Assembly: GCF_026932795.1 (NCBI RefSeq)
Contig: NZ_JADPVH010000009.1
Location: forward strand, 1 to 64,000
Direction: 5' to 3'
Origin: Paenarthrobacter sp. Z7-10
GTDB lineage: Bacteria > Actinomycetota > Actinomycetes > Actinomycetales > Micrococcaceae
Length of the DNA stretch: 64,000 nucleotides
In this document: positions 11,280 to 19,879 of the stretch, in pieces
Layout of the letters: each line of letters opens with the position of its first letter
Position numbering within the stretch: the first letter of the stretch is position 1
Notes under the pieces: generated by a model
Database searches by the model: none
What the model saw: only the letters and a program-made list of their open reading frames with translations
What the model was told of the DNA's origin: nothing
Translations under genes and position numbers: made by a program

Positions 11280-12074
11280 TTAGTGACTGTCCGCATGGAT
11301 GGCGCCCTCGATGTAAATCGCGGTCAGCAGCGTGAAGACATACGCCTGGAGCACCATGATCAGCGCTTCGAGCATGTACATGGCCACCGCGCCAATGAGT
11401 ACCAGCAGCGAGGTGCCCTTGAGCAGGAAGCCCTCCTGGGCCAGCAGGAATTCGATGCCGGATCCGGCGATGAGCACAATCAGGTGGCCGGAGAGCATGG
11501 TGGCAAAAAGACGGAGGCTGTGTGTCATCGGGCGGACCACGAAGTTGGAGATGATCTCGATCGGCACGACCAGCGGCAGGATGGGCCACGGAACACCGCT
11601 GGGCACCACTGCCATCTTGAAGAACTTCACGCCGTTGCGCCGGACTCCAGCACTGATCCAGATCACGTAGACCACGATTGCCAGCAGATAGGTTCCGCCG
11701 ACATGCGAGAAGCTGGGCAGCTGCAGGATCGGAATCGCACCGTAAATGTTGTTGACCAGAATAAAGAAAAACAACGTGAACAGCAGCGGAACGTATTTGA
11801 CGAAGTCCTTGCCACCAATCACATCCTTGGCGACGGAGTTGCGGACGAAGTTATATCCCATTTCGCCGGCGAACTGCAGCCGGCCGGGAACCAGCTGGCC
11901 CTTGCGCCCGGCGGCAATAAAGAACCAGGCGATCAGCACCACGGAAAGAAGGACCAGCAACATCTGCTTGGTGAAGTCGAAGCTTCCGATGCTGAAAATC
12001 GCTGGCAGGTGGCTGGAAACGCCCGGTGGGGTAAAGGTTCCACCCTCTTGGGCGGGGAGCGTAAGCGCGATCAA
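11280..12074 (-). CDS. atpB: ATP synthase Fo subunit a
   Basis: A 264-residue proton-channel subunit with five or six hydrophobic helices. The essential arginine helix reads around [21 protein letters not shown], as in the family. I start it at the TTG at 12072-12074 because the Shine-Dalgarno-like GAGAGGAAA lies at good spacing, the product begins with the family-like (M)IALTLPAQ, and the 50 codons upstream do not resemble AtpB. A TTG start may hold down synthesis of this subunit. Confidence 0.92.
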   Translation of the reverse strand: MIALTLPAQEGGTFTPPGVSSHLPAIFSIGSFDFTKQMLLVLLSVVLIAWFFIAAGRKGQLVPGRLQFAGEMGYNFVRNSVAKDVIGGKDFVKYVPLLFTLFFFILVNNIYGAIPILQLPSFSHVGGTYLLAIVVYVIWISAGVRRNGVKFFKMAVVPSGVPWPILPLVVPIEIISNFVVRPMTHSLRLFATMLSGHLIVLIAGSGIEFLLAQEGFLLKGTSLLVLIGAVAMYMLEALIMVLQAYVFTLLTAIYIEGAIHADSH

Positions 12075-12171
12075 CGCGTTTCCTCTCTGCAGTGTCCGTC
12101 TTTGGGCATGGAATGGGGAACCGGTGAAGCTAGCGCACCGTTGCCCCCAACGATATGAAAAAAGATTGGCA

Positions 12172-12516
12172 TCATGATTGCCCGGAATCCGACCGGTCCT
12201 GCGCCTCCCGCGGCCCCGCAGCATTGCCGGAGCGATGGCGGTGAAGTCGTTGGGCGAAGGATAGATAGAACCCGCCTGCCAGGCCTACAAAGGCACCGAT
12301 CAATACGAACCAGCTGGCATGGAGCAAAATATCCAGTCCCCAGCCTATCAAACTCCAGACAAGGATTCCGCCAATAATATAGCTGAAAACAGCCATTCCA
12401 GCGTTGTAGCCACCGGTGCCGTTGCGGCTGGCCGAGCCCGAGGCCGCTATGGAGGTTTTGCCGCTGTCCCCCGGTTCCGGGCTGGCTCCGGCGCCGGTGC
12501 GTTCCTCAGCGCTCAT
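12172..12516 (-). CDS. AtpZ-like ATP synthase accessory protein
   Basis: A 114-residue protein: a disordered Ser/Gly/Glu-rich first 40 residues, then two hydrophobic helices (about 47-67 and 75-97) of the AtpZ/AtpI type, then a basic tail. AtpZ/AtpI proteins are linked with Fo ring assembly and Mg2+ or Ca2+ handling; that is family knowledge, not shown here. The ATG at 12514-12516 lies inside the end of the upstream gene (11-base overlap), so the two are coupled at the head of the atp operon. Confidence 0.7.
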   Translation of the reverse strand: MSAEERTGAGASPEPGDSGKTSIAASGSASRNGTGGYNAGMAVFSYIIGGILVWSLIGWGLDILLHASWFVLIGAFVGLAGGFYLSFAQRLHRHRSGNAAGPREAQDRSDSGQS

Positions 12517-13027
12517 GGTCTTCTCCGCCCTTGGTCCCGGCGCCACCATAGGGCGCGCGGTCCTGCACGGGATCATTGAACAATTGGTGCCGGGTGCGGC
12601 TGAAGACAAAAACCTCCACCGCCTGCCAGACCAGTACCGTCGCAACGGCGCAGATGAAAAACCAGGTCCCGTTCAGCCAGCCCGGGGTGCCGATGAAATA
12701 GAGCACGGCAGCGAAACCAACGATCTTCACCAGGTACGTCACCAGGAAGACACCAATGGCACCGGAGGGGTTCCGGCGTCCGACGTAGTGCCCCACCAGC
12801 AGTGAAAGCGTGAAGAACAGCACGACGACGCCGGCGCCGAAGACTGCGCTCAGTGCGGCGGCAGCACCTGCGGTCAAACCGGAAATGAGCGCCACCACTG
12901 CCACCACGATGGCGGCCGCTGTGGCGCAGGAGGCCAAAATCCGCAGCCACGGCGATGCGGTGGGGCCGGATGCGGCGATCCCGGCCGGCGGCGTGGAGCC
13001 GCGGTCAGCGCTGGAATCGTTGTGCAC
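12506..13027 (-). CDS. AtpI-like membrane protein
   Basis: A 173-residue protein with four predicted transmembrane helices (about residues 27-50, 55-77, 86-113 and 118-142) and a hydrophilic, charged C-terminus. Position and topology fit ATP synthase protein I, an assembly factor for the c-ring. It starts with GTG at 13025-13027 behind only a weak ribosome site, and its first 154 bases lie inside the open frame of the upstream WecA-type gene. No later in-frame start would keep all four helices. Confidence 0.7.
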   Translation of the reverse strand: MHNDSSADRGSTPPAGIAASGPTASPWLRILASCATAAAIVVAVVALISGLTAGAAAALSAVFGAGVVVLFFTLSLLVGHYVGRRNPSGAIGVFLVTYLVKIVGFAAVLYFIGTPGWLNGTWFFICAVATVLVWQAVEVFVFSRTRHQLFNDPVQDRAPYGGAGTKGGEDHER

Positions 13028-14148
13028 TCTTCAGTCTTTTCTGCCGGGAGGCTTTGGTCTGGAAGCCAGCGAAACAGGGGAACGGTTGTTCGCCGTACCA
13101 AAATTCTACACGAGATAGAAGTTAGTCCCGAGCCCACCGGACGGCGGCCCCGGCGCTTGATCAAACGCGCGAAGATGGTCGGCGTGCGCAGATAGAGCAG
13201 CACCAGCACCGCACAGCCCACGGCGGCAGCGGCGGATACCCCCGGCCTGCCGTCCGCGGCGAGCAGTCCGAGCATGCCGGTGGCCACCGTCGCGGCGCTC
13301 ACCACCGCGGTGGCCTGCAGGTGGCTCAGCCCGACGATGGTGAGCCGCTGATAGGCATGCTGGCGGTGTGAGGCATACCAGCGCTCCCCCGCCACGATCC
13401 GCCTGATCAGCGTTACAAAAGTGTCGGCCAGGTAAATCAGCACCGGGGCAAAAATGTACTCCACCGGCACCCCCGCGAGGAACGCCGCCACCGCCGTGAC
13501 CGATATGCCGCCGCCGAGCAGATAGCTGCCCACGTCACCAAGGAAAACTGGGGCCCGGCCCAGGTTCCAGGGCAGGAAACCCGCGAAGGAGCCCGCGATC
13601 GCCAGCCCGGCATAGACCAGCCAGCTGTGCCCGGTAAGGTGACCAGCCAAAGCATAAAAACCCCCAACCACCAGGCCGTGGCTGCCCGATATGCCATTGA
13701 TGCCATCCATAAAGTTGGCCACATTGATGTAGGCCGCCACCGCCACGGCTCCCGCCGGAATCCACCAGTAGGCATATCCACCGGCGAGCAGCGCCAATGC
13801 CGCGGTGGCCAGCAGGCCAAGGCCCAGTTGGACAGCGGCCCGGATCCGAATGCCCAGACCGCGCAGATCCTCAATCCATCCCACCGCTGCGGCGGCCGCC
13901 ATGACCAGCACGCACACGATCAGTGTCCATCGATCCGCCGGGGCTGCCGGCGGTGCGAACAACGCCGTCAGCATCGCCGCCGCGGCCGCCAGTGCAACCG
14001 TGATGCCGAGCCCGCGGATGGTCGGCACCGTGTGCGATGAGCGTTCCGATGGGATGTCCAGCACTCCGAGCCGGACCAGCCAGGGCTTGAATGCCAGCGG
14101 CAGGACCAGGCTCAGCACCAGTGCCACGCCGGCAACCAGGGCGGCCAT
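12874..14148 (-). CDS. MraY/WecA-family undecaprenyl-phosphate glycosyl-1-phosphate transferase
   Basis: A 424-residue polytopic membrane enzyme that moves a sugar-1-phosphate from a UDP-sugar onto a polyprenyl phosphate, the first step of a cell-surface polysaccharide. Family motifs are clear: NFMDGINGISG (about residue 143), FLGDVGS (about 200) and the cytosolic HRQHAYQRL loop (about 258). About ten hydrophobic helices end near residue 325; the last 90-100 residues are Arg/Pro/Trp-rich and not family-like, and they run 154 bases into the AtpI-like gene on the same strand. A lost stop codon or a late frameshift could explain this. It shares one base (TGATG) with the upstream dehydratase. Confidence 0.88.
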   Translation of the reverse strand: MAALVAGVALVLSLVLPLAFKPWLVRLGVLDIPSERSSHTVPTIRGLGITVALAAAAAMLTALFAPPAAPADRWTLIVCVLVMAAAAAVGWIEDLRGLGIRIRAAVQLGLGLLATAALALLAGGYAYWWIPAGAVAVAAYINVANFMDGINGISGSHGLVVGGFYALAGHLTGHSWLVYAGLAIAGSFAGFLPWNLGRAPVFLGDVGSYLLGGGISVTAVAAFLAGVPVEYIFAPVLIYLADTFVTLIRRIVAGERWYASHRQHAYQRLTIVGLSHLQATAVVSAATVATGMLGLLAADGRPGVSAAAAVGCAVLVLLYLRTPTIFARLIKRRGRRPVGSGLTSISCRILVRRTTVPLFRWLPDQSLPAEKTEECTTIPALTAAPRRRPGSPHPAPPHRRGCGFWPPAPQRPPSWWQWWRSFPV

Positions 14149-16010
14149 CAGGCACCCGCCGCCAGTGCACCATCGTCGGAATCATCCAGCTCCGACGGTT
14201 CCGCTCCGGACTCCAGCCTGCAGCGCTGCAGCCAGACGTCCAAGTCCAGTGAGGCCGGGTCCTGGGCCGGCGCTGTGGTCTGCGAAATTTTGGGATGCAG
14301 CGCCTTGGCGTTGGTTTCCCCGACACCAACCAGCTGTTCGTGCATTTTTTCGCTCGGCCGCAGTCCGGTAAAGACGATGTTGATGTCGCGTCCGGACATG
14401 GCGATCATCCGACGTGCCACATCCAAAATCTTCACCGGCTCGCCCATATCCAGGATCAGCACCTCGCCGCCGTTGCCGATTGCCCCAGCCTGGATCACCA
14501 GCTGGCAGGCCTCCGGGATGGTCATGAAGAACCGGGTCACGTCCTGATGGGTGACGGTCAGCGGGCCACCGTTGCGGATCTGTTCGCTGAACAGCGGCAG
14601 CATGGAGCCGCGGCTGCCGATCACGTTGCCGAAGCGCACCGAAACGTAAGTACTGGACGTCTGCTGCGCAGCCCAGGCGGTGAGCTTTTCCGCGCTCCTT
14701 TTGGAGTGTCCCAGCGCGGTGGTGGGACTGGCAGCCTTGTCCGTGGAGACATTGACGAAGCTCGTCACCGCAACGGCCTGGGCGGCCCGAAGCACGTTCA
14801 GTGTGCCCAGCACATTCGTTTTCCACGCTTCCTGCGGATACTGCTGCAGCAGCGGTGCATGCTTGAGCGCGGCGGCATGGAAAACCACTTCCGGGCGCCT
14901 GTCGCGGAAAATCGCGGCTATCGCCGCGGCATCACGAATGTCGGCTAGTACCGTGTCGCGGCCGTTGAGCAGACCATGACCGGAAATCGAAATCTGGGTG
15001 TGCTGCAGGCCGGTTTCGTCGTGGTCCAGCATGATCAGCTCCGCGGGCTTGAATCCGGAGAGCTGGCGGCACAGTTCGGAGCCGATCGAGCCGCCGGCGC
15101 CGGTGACCAGGACGCGCTTTCCCGCGACATAGCCAACGATCTGCTCCACCTCGATGTCCACCGGGCGGCGCCCGATCAGGTCCTCCACGTCGACTTCACG
15201 AAAGTCCGAGATACCCGCACCCTCGCCGGAGAGCATGTCCTTCAGCGGCGGCAGCACCAGAACGCGCACCCTCAGCCCGGCCACCGCGTCGGAGATCTCG
15301 CGCACCTTGGCGGCCTCCACCTGCCCAAAGGCCAGCACCAGCACACTCGCCCGGGTGCGGCGGACGACGTCGGGCAGGTCCGTTCCGCGGCCCAGCACGG
15401 AGACCGAGGACAGCCGCAAATGCTTTTTGGCCGGATCATCATCCACCAGACCTACCGGGAAGTACGGCGAGGAGGGATCCTGCAGCATGCGGTTAACCAG
15501 CGAGTTGCCAAGGAATCCAGCTCCATAGACCAGCGTCCGCTGTGCGCCCTCACCCGGACGGGCCTTGCCCTCAACGTAGAGCCGCTTGATGTAGCGCACG
15601 GCCGCCATGAACAGGCAGGCAAAGGGAAAGGCAATGGCGCCAATGCTGCGCGCAATGTGGATTTCCTTATAGACAATGAAGTCGAAGATCACCGTGGTGG
15701 CCGCGACGATGACGGTGACCGCCACCAGCAGCCGGGCCTCGTGGAAACTGCCGAAGCTGTACCGGCCGCGATAGAGAGCGAAACCCCAACCGGCGAGCAG
15801 CTGCGTTGCCACCGCCACGGCCGTCAGCGCGGTGGCGCCCCAGTAGCTGATCAGCGTGACATCAAGTTCGTAGCGAAGCAGCAGCGCCAGCGCAATGGCC
15901 ACGATCCAGGCCAGCGAATCCAATGCAAACTGAGACCAGAGCCACAGTGCCGGTTTCTCCTCGCGCGGCGGCGGCGCCGAAGCGGAACCGGTCTCGCTCT
16001 TATTCTTCAA
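14148..16010 (-). CDS. membrane-bound nucleotide-sugar 4,6-dehydratase/epimerase (WbpM/CapD family)
   Basis: A 620-residue protein with four N-terminal transmembrane helices (about 27-150), a CoA-binding-like middle domain (about 155-290) and a C-terminal extended short-chain dehydrogenase domain. The NAD(P) site GAGGSIGSE is near residue 301 and the STDKA motif near 421. WbpM/CapD enzymes make UDP-4-keto-6-deoxy-GlcNAc or related sugars for surface glycans. At the place where the family has M or Y four residues before the catalytic Lys, this protein reads LGHSK. It is co-transcribed with the WecA-type transferase. Confidence 0.88.
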   Translation of the reverse strand: MKNKSETGSASAPPPREEKPALWLWSQFALDSLAWIVAIALALLLRYELDVTLISYWGATALTAVAVATQLLAGWGFALYRGRYSFGSFHEARLLVAVTVIVAATTVIFDFIVYKEIHIARSIGAIAFPFACLFMAAVRYIKRLYVEGKARPGEGAQRTLVYGAGFLGNSLVNRMLQDPSSPYFPVGLVDDDPAKKHLRLSSVSVLGRGTDLPDVVRRTRASVLVLAFGQVEAAKVREISDAVAGLRVRVLVLPPLKDMLSGEGAGISDFREVDVEDLIGRRPVDIEVEQIVGYVAGKRVLVTGAGGSIGSELCRQLSGFKPAELIMLDHDETGLQHTQISISGHGLLNGRDTVLADIRDAAAIAAIFRDRRPEVVFHAAALKHAPLLQQYPQEAWKTNVLGTLNVLRAAQAVAVTSFVNVSTDKAASPTTALGHSKRSAEKLTAWAAQQTSSTYVSVRFGNVIGSRGSMLPLFSEQIRNGGPLTVTHQDVTRFFMTIPEACQLVIQAGAIGNGGEVLILDMGEPVKILDVARRMIAMSGRDINIVFTGLRPSEKMHEQLVGVGETNAKALHPKISQTTAPAQDPASLDLDVWLQRCRLESGAEPSELDDSDDGALAAGA

Positions 16011-16208
16011 TTGTTTTTTCCGTGCTGCTCATAGTAAAAAGTTGCCTTACCGGCGGTGGCCCGCCTTCTGCCTGTCCCGGGCGGTACACGCCCGCTGAAT
16101 CTGGCTGTACTAAAGTGGAACCTACAAAGATACTAATCTTAATCGCCCATCATCCGAGTTAGCCGTGCTGCCGTTCGCGAATGCAGCCGCGGCCGGAGAG
16201 GACAACCC

Positions 16209-17108
16209 TTGCAGGACACCGTGGCCGTGGCGGCCGTGACTTTCGACCGTCCCGACGATGTCCGGATCCTGTTGGCTGCCCTGGCCGCGCAAAGCCATCC
16301 ACTGCAGTCCGTCACGCTGGTGGACTCGGGCACAACGCCGGTCCGGGACGTGGCGCATGCGGCTGGAAGCGGCGTGAACTACGTCCGTTCGCTGGCTAAT
16401 CTCGGCGGTGCCGGCGGGTTTTCGCTGGCCATCCTGAGCGCGATCGCCTCCGGTGCGCGGTGGGTCTGGATCATGGACGACGATGCCCACCCGGAGGATC
16501 CGAATACATTGGCCGCCCTCCTGCGGGCGGCCAACGAACGTTCCCTGGACGTGGTGGTGCCATTGATCGTGGCTCCCGGCCAGCCCCGTAAACTTTCCTT
16601 TCCGTTCCGCCTGCACGGCCACCTGACGCATGAGCGTGATGAGGTGGAACCGCTCGGGTTCATCCCGGATGTGGCCCAGTTCTTTAACGGCGCCCTGGTC
16701 CGTTCCGACGTCTTTTTCCGTGTGGGACTGCCTGATCTGCGGCTGTTTATCCGAGGCGATGAAACCGATTTCATGATGCGGCTGCGGGCGGCCAAAATAC
16801 CCTTCGGCACTGTGACGAGCGTGGCTCTGAGCCATCCCCCCGGCTGGGCCGAGGTGCAGCATGTGCTCGGCGACAGACTCCACGTCCTGGTCCCGGAAAC
16901 GGACTTCAAACGGTTCTATTACTACCGCAACCGCGGCCACCTGATGCGCAAACACCGGCGGCTGCGCTCACTGCTGGCGGACGCGGTGGGCTATCCGCTG
17001 TACTTTGCCAGGACGCGCGACCCTAAGGGGTTGCTGCGCTGGGCGGCTGCTTACACCGCCGGCGTCCGCGGAACAAAATTCGGCCCGCCCCGGGACCAGG
17101 GCTTCTGA
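16209..17108 (+). CDS. family 2 glycosyltransferase (GlfT1/rhamnosyltransferase type)
   Basis: A 299-residue GT-A fold transferase. The N-terminal strand VAVAAVTFDRP, the nucleotide-binding NLGGAGGFS (about residue 64) and the DxD-type metal motif WIMDDDA (about 87) resemble actinobacterial galactofuranosyl- and rhamnosyl-transferases. It starts with TTG at 16209, backed by a good GGAGAGG site 7 bases upstream; no better start exists. It is divergent from the WbpM-type gene and forms a tight run with the next two genes. Sugar donor and acceptor are unknown. Confidence 0.85.
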   Translation: MQDTVAVAAVTFDRPDDVRILLAALAAQSHPLQSVTLVDSGTTPVRDVAHAAGSGVNYVRSLANLGGAGGFSLAILSAIASGARWVWIMDDDAHPEDPNTLAALLRAANERSLDVVVPLIVAPGQPRKLSFPFRLHGHLTHERDEVEPLGFIPDVAQFFNGALVRSDVFFRVGLPDLRLFIRGDETDFMMRLRAAKIPFGTVTSVALSHPPGWAEVQHVLGDRLHVLVPETDFKRFYYYRNRGHLMRKHRRLRSLLADAVGYPLYFARTRDPKGLLRWAAAYTAGVRGTKFGPPRDQGF

Positions 17109-17109
17109 G

Positions 17110-18075
17110 GTGGATCCCCGCCACGAGGGGTTTTTCCTCGTCATCGTCACCTATAACCGGTCCACCTATTTGGCGTCCCTGCTGGCCTCGGTGGCCGCCC
17201 TCGACCCGGCGCCGGACGCCGTCGTCGTGGTGGATAACGCCAGTACGGACGGCACCGGCGCCGTGATTGCGGCGGCCGCGGCGGCCTCCGCCATTCCACT
17301 GCTGCACCACCGGCTGCCCGAAAACCGCGGTGGGTCCGGCGGCTTCAGCGCGGGCGTGGAGCGCGCGCTGGACTCCGGCGCACGCTGGCTGTGGCTGATG
17401 GACGACGACGTCGAAGCCCTGCCGGGCGCGGTGGGCGCCTTCCGGCCTTGGATGGAACGCTATGAGTGCATCATCGGGCGGCGCTACGACAGCAACTCAA
17501 AGCCGTTCTTCTGGCAGCACAACTTCAATACCTTCCTGGCCCTTGCGCTGCCGGTGCCCGGAAACGTCTTTTCCGCCTCGGACGCCTTCCGCACCAATGT
17601 CGGCTGTTTTGAAGGCATGCTGATCAGCGCCGCGGCGGCCCGGAGCGTGGGCTTGCCGGATCCGCGATTTTTCCTGAACTGGGATGACACGGTTTATGGC
17701 TGGCTGGTCTCACTGCAGCGGCCCGTGGTTTACGTCAATGAGTTCGTGCTGCGCAAGGTCCGGCCGCAAAAGCAGATTGACCTCGGCGTCCGGCACCTCA
17801 ATGATTCCTCGGACCTAAGCCGTTACCATGTGATGCGCAACCGGGCCTACGTGGCCAAATATCTGCAGCTGCACGGGCGCTACAACCGCTTTGGCTTCGC
17901 GCTCGGGACGCTGCTCACGGCGTCCAAGGAGATGCTGCGCCTGCTGGCAGTGGAACACCGCTGGGCCGGGACAGCGAAACTGTGGAGCGGCTGGCGGGAT
18001 TCCCGCGCGCTCTTGCGGGACACCGGCTGGCAGCCGATGCCGCCCCTGCCCGGTGAAGGGGAGACCAATAAGTGA
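17110..18075 (+). CDS. family 2 glycosyltransferase
   Basis: A 321-residue GT2 enzyme, a paralogue in style of its upstream neighbour: LVIVTYNRS near the N-terminus, VVVDNASTDGT, NRGGSGGFSAG and the metal motif WLMDDDVE (about residue 100). The GTG at 17110 comes one base after the stop codon of the preceding gene, so translation is coupled; the frame is open upstream but only inside that gene. The two transferases probably add successive sugars to a lipid-linked glycan; this is inferred from adjacency. Confidence 0.84.
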   Translation: MDPRHEGFFLVIVTYNRSTYLASLLASVAALDPAPDAVVVVDNASTDGTGAVIAAAAAASAIPLLHHRLPENRGGSGGFSAGVERALDSGARWLWLMDDDVEALPGAVGAFRPWMERYECIIGRRYDSNSKPFFWQHNFNTFLALALPVPGNVFSASDAFRTNVGCFEGMLISAAAARSVGLPDPRFFLNWDDTVYGWLVSLQRPVVYVNEFVLRKVRPQKQIDLGVRHLNDSSDLSRYHVMRNRAYVAKYLQLHGRYNRFGFALGTLLTASKEMLRLLAVEHRWAGTAKLWSGWRDSRALLRDTGWQPMPPLPGEGETNK

Positions 18076-19043
18076 TGGCTGCAACCGGGGATTCAGAAAG
18101 CAGGGCGCCGGTGGCGTGGGTCGTGGTGGGTGCCAGCGGATTTGTCGGCTCGGCCGTGGCCGCCGAGCTGGCCGGACGCGGAATTCCTGCCCGCGGCGTG
18201 CGGGCTCCCCATATCGCCAGCTCCGCTGCGGACCCGGCCGCCATCGTGCGCGAAGCATCCTGCTCACCGCTGCGGCAATTGCTGGCGGCGGACTTCGCCG
18301 GCGCCGAGGTGGTGATCAATGCGGCAGGCCTCGCAGCTCCCGGGCACACCGGATCACCGGAGCTCACAGGTGCCAACGCGCTGCTCCCCGTGCTGGTGGC
18401 AATCGCGGCCAAGGATGCCGGCGTGTCCCGAGTCATTCACCTGAGCAGCGCCGCAGTCCAGGGCCATCGGCCGGTGCTGGACGAATCGGCCGAGCGGACG
18501 CCGTTCTCTGCCTACTCCCGCTCGAAAGCCCTGGCCGAGGAAGCCTTGGCAGCCCTGCCGGAGAGTGGTTTGGAACTCGTGGTACTGCGCGCGACATCGG
18601 TTCAGGGTCCCGAACGGCCGACGACGGTGGCGCTGCGCCGGCTCGCGGCCTCAGCCTTAGCCTCGGTTGCCGCCCCCGGTACGGCTCCGACGCCCGTCAG
18701 TTCAATCCACGCGCTGGCCTGGTTCGTCGCCGAAGTGGGACTGCATGCCGGCCGTGTCCCCGCCGTGGTGCTGCAGCCGTGGGAAGGACTGAGCGTCACG
18801 GCGGTGCTCGCAGCAGCGGGCGGACGGCAACCTCGGACGCTGCCGGCCGGGGTCTGCCGGCTGCTGGTGCGCACCGGCTATCTGGTGTCCCGGCTGCTCG
18901 GAGAACGCCTGCACGGCACCGTGCGGCGCGTCGAGCTTATGTGGTTCGGCCAGGCTCAGGATCCGGGCTGGGCTGAATCGGTAATGATCGCTCCCCAGTC
19001 TCAGGTTGCGGCCGTGCTGCGGCCGGCTCAGCCGGGACGTTAG
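18075..19043 (+). CDS. NAD(P)-dependent epimerase/dehydratase family protein
   Basis: An extended short-chain dehydrogenase of 322 residues. The Rossmann motif GASGFVGSAV is near residue 20, and the catalytic YSRSK, preceded by HLSSAAVQG, gives the usual S/Y/K set. It acts on a nucleotide sugar of unknown kind. The ATG overlaps the upstream stop codon by one base (TGATG); a GTG one codon earlier is also possible. Its last 107 bases run antisense to the tsaC tail. Confidence 0.82.
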   Translation: MAATGDSESRAPVAWVVVGASGFVGSAVAAELAGRGIPARGVRAPHIASSAADPAAIVREASCSPLRQLLAADFAGAEVVINAAGLAAPGHTGSPELTGANALLPVLVAIAAKDAGVSRVIHLSSAAVQGHRPVLDESAERTPFSAYSRSKALAEEALAALPESGLELVVLRATSVQGPERPTTVALRRLAASALASVAAPGTAPTPVSSIHALAWFVAEVGLHAGRVPAVVLQPWEGLSVTAVLAAAGGRQPRTLPAGVCRLLVRTGYLVSRLLGERLHGTVRRVELMWFGQAQDPGWAESVMIAPQSQVAAVLRPAQPGR

Positions 19044-19875
19044 CCGCGTCGTCACCGGCAGCGGTACCCGCGCCGGCACTGAACGCCGCCGAGAAATCGC
19101 CATCGGCGGCGGCGAACGCGCTGAGTTCGTCCACCTGATGTTCCTGCAGCACCGTTGGTTCAGCTTCGGCCGCAGCCGCCCTGCTGCCGTCGTAGTCGGC
19201 CTCCGCGACCGCTTCATCCGGTCCCAGCACCGACGGCACCACGGCCCGCAGCTGCTCCAAACTCACCGCGCCGGTCCGGACCACCCTGGGCACTTCCCCC
19301 GTGGTGTCCACAATGGTCGAAGACAACGCCTCGGCATCCTCGGCCGGCCGCCATCCGTTCTCCAGGTAAACCTCCACCGACTCGGCCAGCTGGGCGAGGG
19401 CTTCGGCGGCCGTCCGCGCTGCTGGATGGCCGGTGCGGTTAGCCGATGACACGGCCAACGGCCCGGTGATCGTCAGCAGATCCAGGGCCAGTTGGTCCTG
19501 CGGCATCCGCAACGCCACGGTGCCCATCGTGTCGCCAAGGTCCCAGGTGAGCGTTGGCTGAGCATGGAAAATCAGGGTCAATCCCCCGGGCCAGAAGGCG
19601 GACGCCAGCTTGCGGGCGTCCTCGCTGACCTCGGCGGCCAACCCATCCATGGTCTGGATCCGCGGTATCAGCACAGGCGGCGGCATTGAGCGCCCGCGGC
19701 CCTTAGCGGCCAGCAAGGTTGCCACCGCCTGCGGTGAAAACGCGTCCGCGGCAATCCCATAGACGGTGTCCGTGGGCATCACCACCACCTGTTTGTGGGC
19801 CAGGGCCCGCTGGGCATGGGCCAGACCCTCGGCGCGTTGATCGTCGCTGCTGCAGTCATAGGAAGTGGTGCTCAC
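18937..19875 (-). CDS. tsaC: L-threonylcarbamoyladenylate synthase
   Basis: A 312-residue YrdC/Sua5-domain protein that makes threonylcarbamoyl-AMP for the t6A37 modification of ANN-decoding tRNAs. The core covers about residues 15-215, with MPTDTVYGIAADA, KGRGRSMPPPVL and the SSANRTG motif. The last 95 residues are Ala/Glu/Pro-rich, look disordered, and overlap the 3' end of the convergent epimerase gene by 107 bases. It starts with GTG at 19873-19875 and lies 4 bases from the prmC stop codon, in the usual prfA-prmC-tsaC run. Confidence 0.93.
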   Translation of the reverse strand: MSTTSYDCSSDDQRAEGLAHAQRALAHKQVVVMPTDTVYGIAADAFSPQAVATLLAAKGRGRSMPPPVLIPRIQTMDGLAAEVSEDARKLASAFWPGGLTLIFHAQPTLTWDLGDTMGTVALRMPQDQLALDLLTITGPLAVSSANRTGHPAARTAAEALAQLAESVEVYLENGWRPAEDAEALSSTIVDTTGEVPRVVRTGAVSLEQLRAVVPSVLGPDEAVAEADYDGSRAAAAEAEPTVLQEHQVDELSAFAAADGDFSAAFSAGAGTAAGDDAANVPAEPAAARPQPETGERSLPIQPSPDPEPGRTT

Positions 19876-19879
19876 AGAG

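Noticed and set aside
10946-11280. Extra gene in the atpF-atpE-atpB spacers
   Set aside because: Only short frames extending atpE upstream are present; no separate gene is supported.
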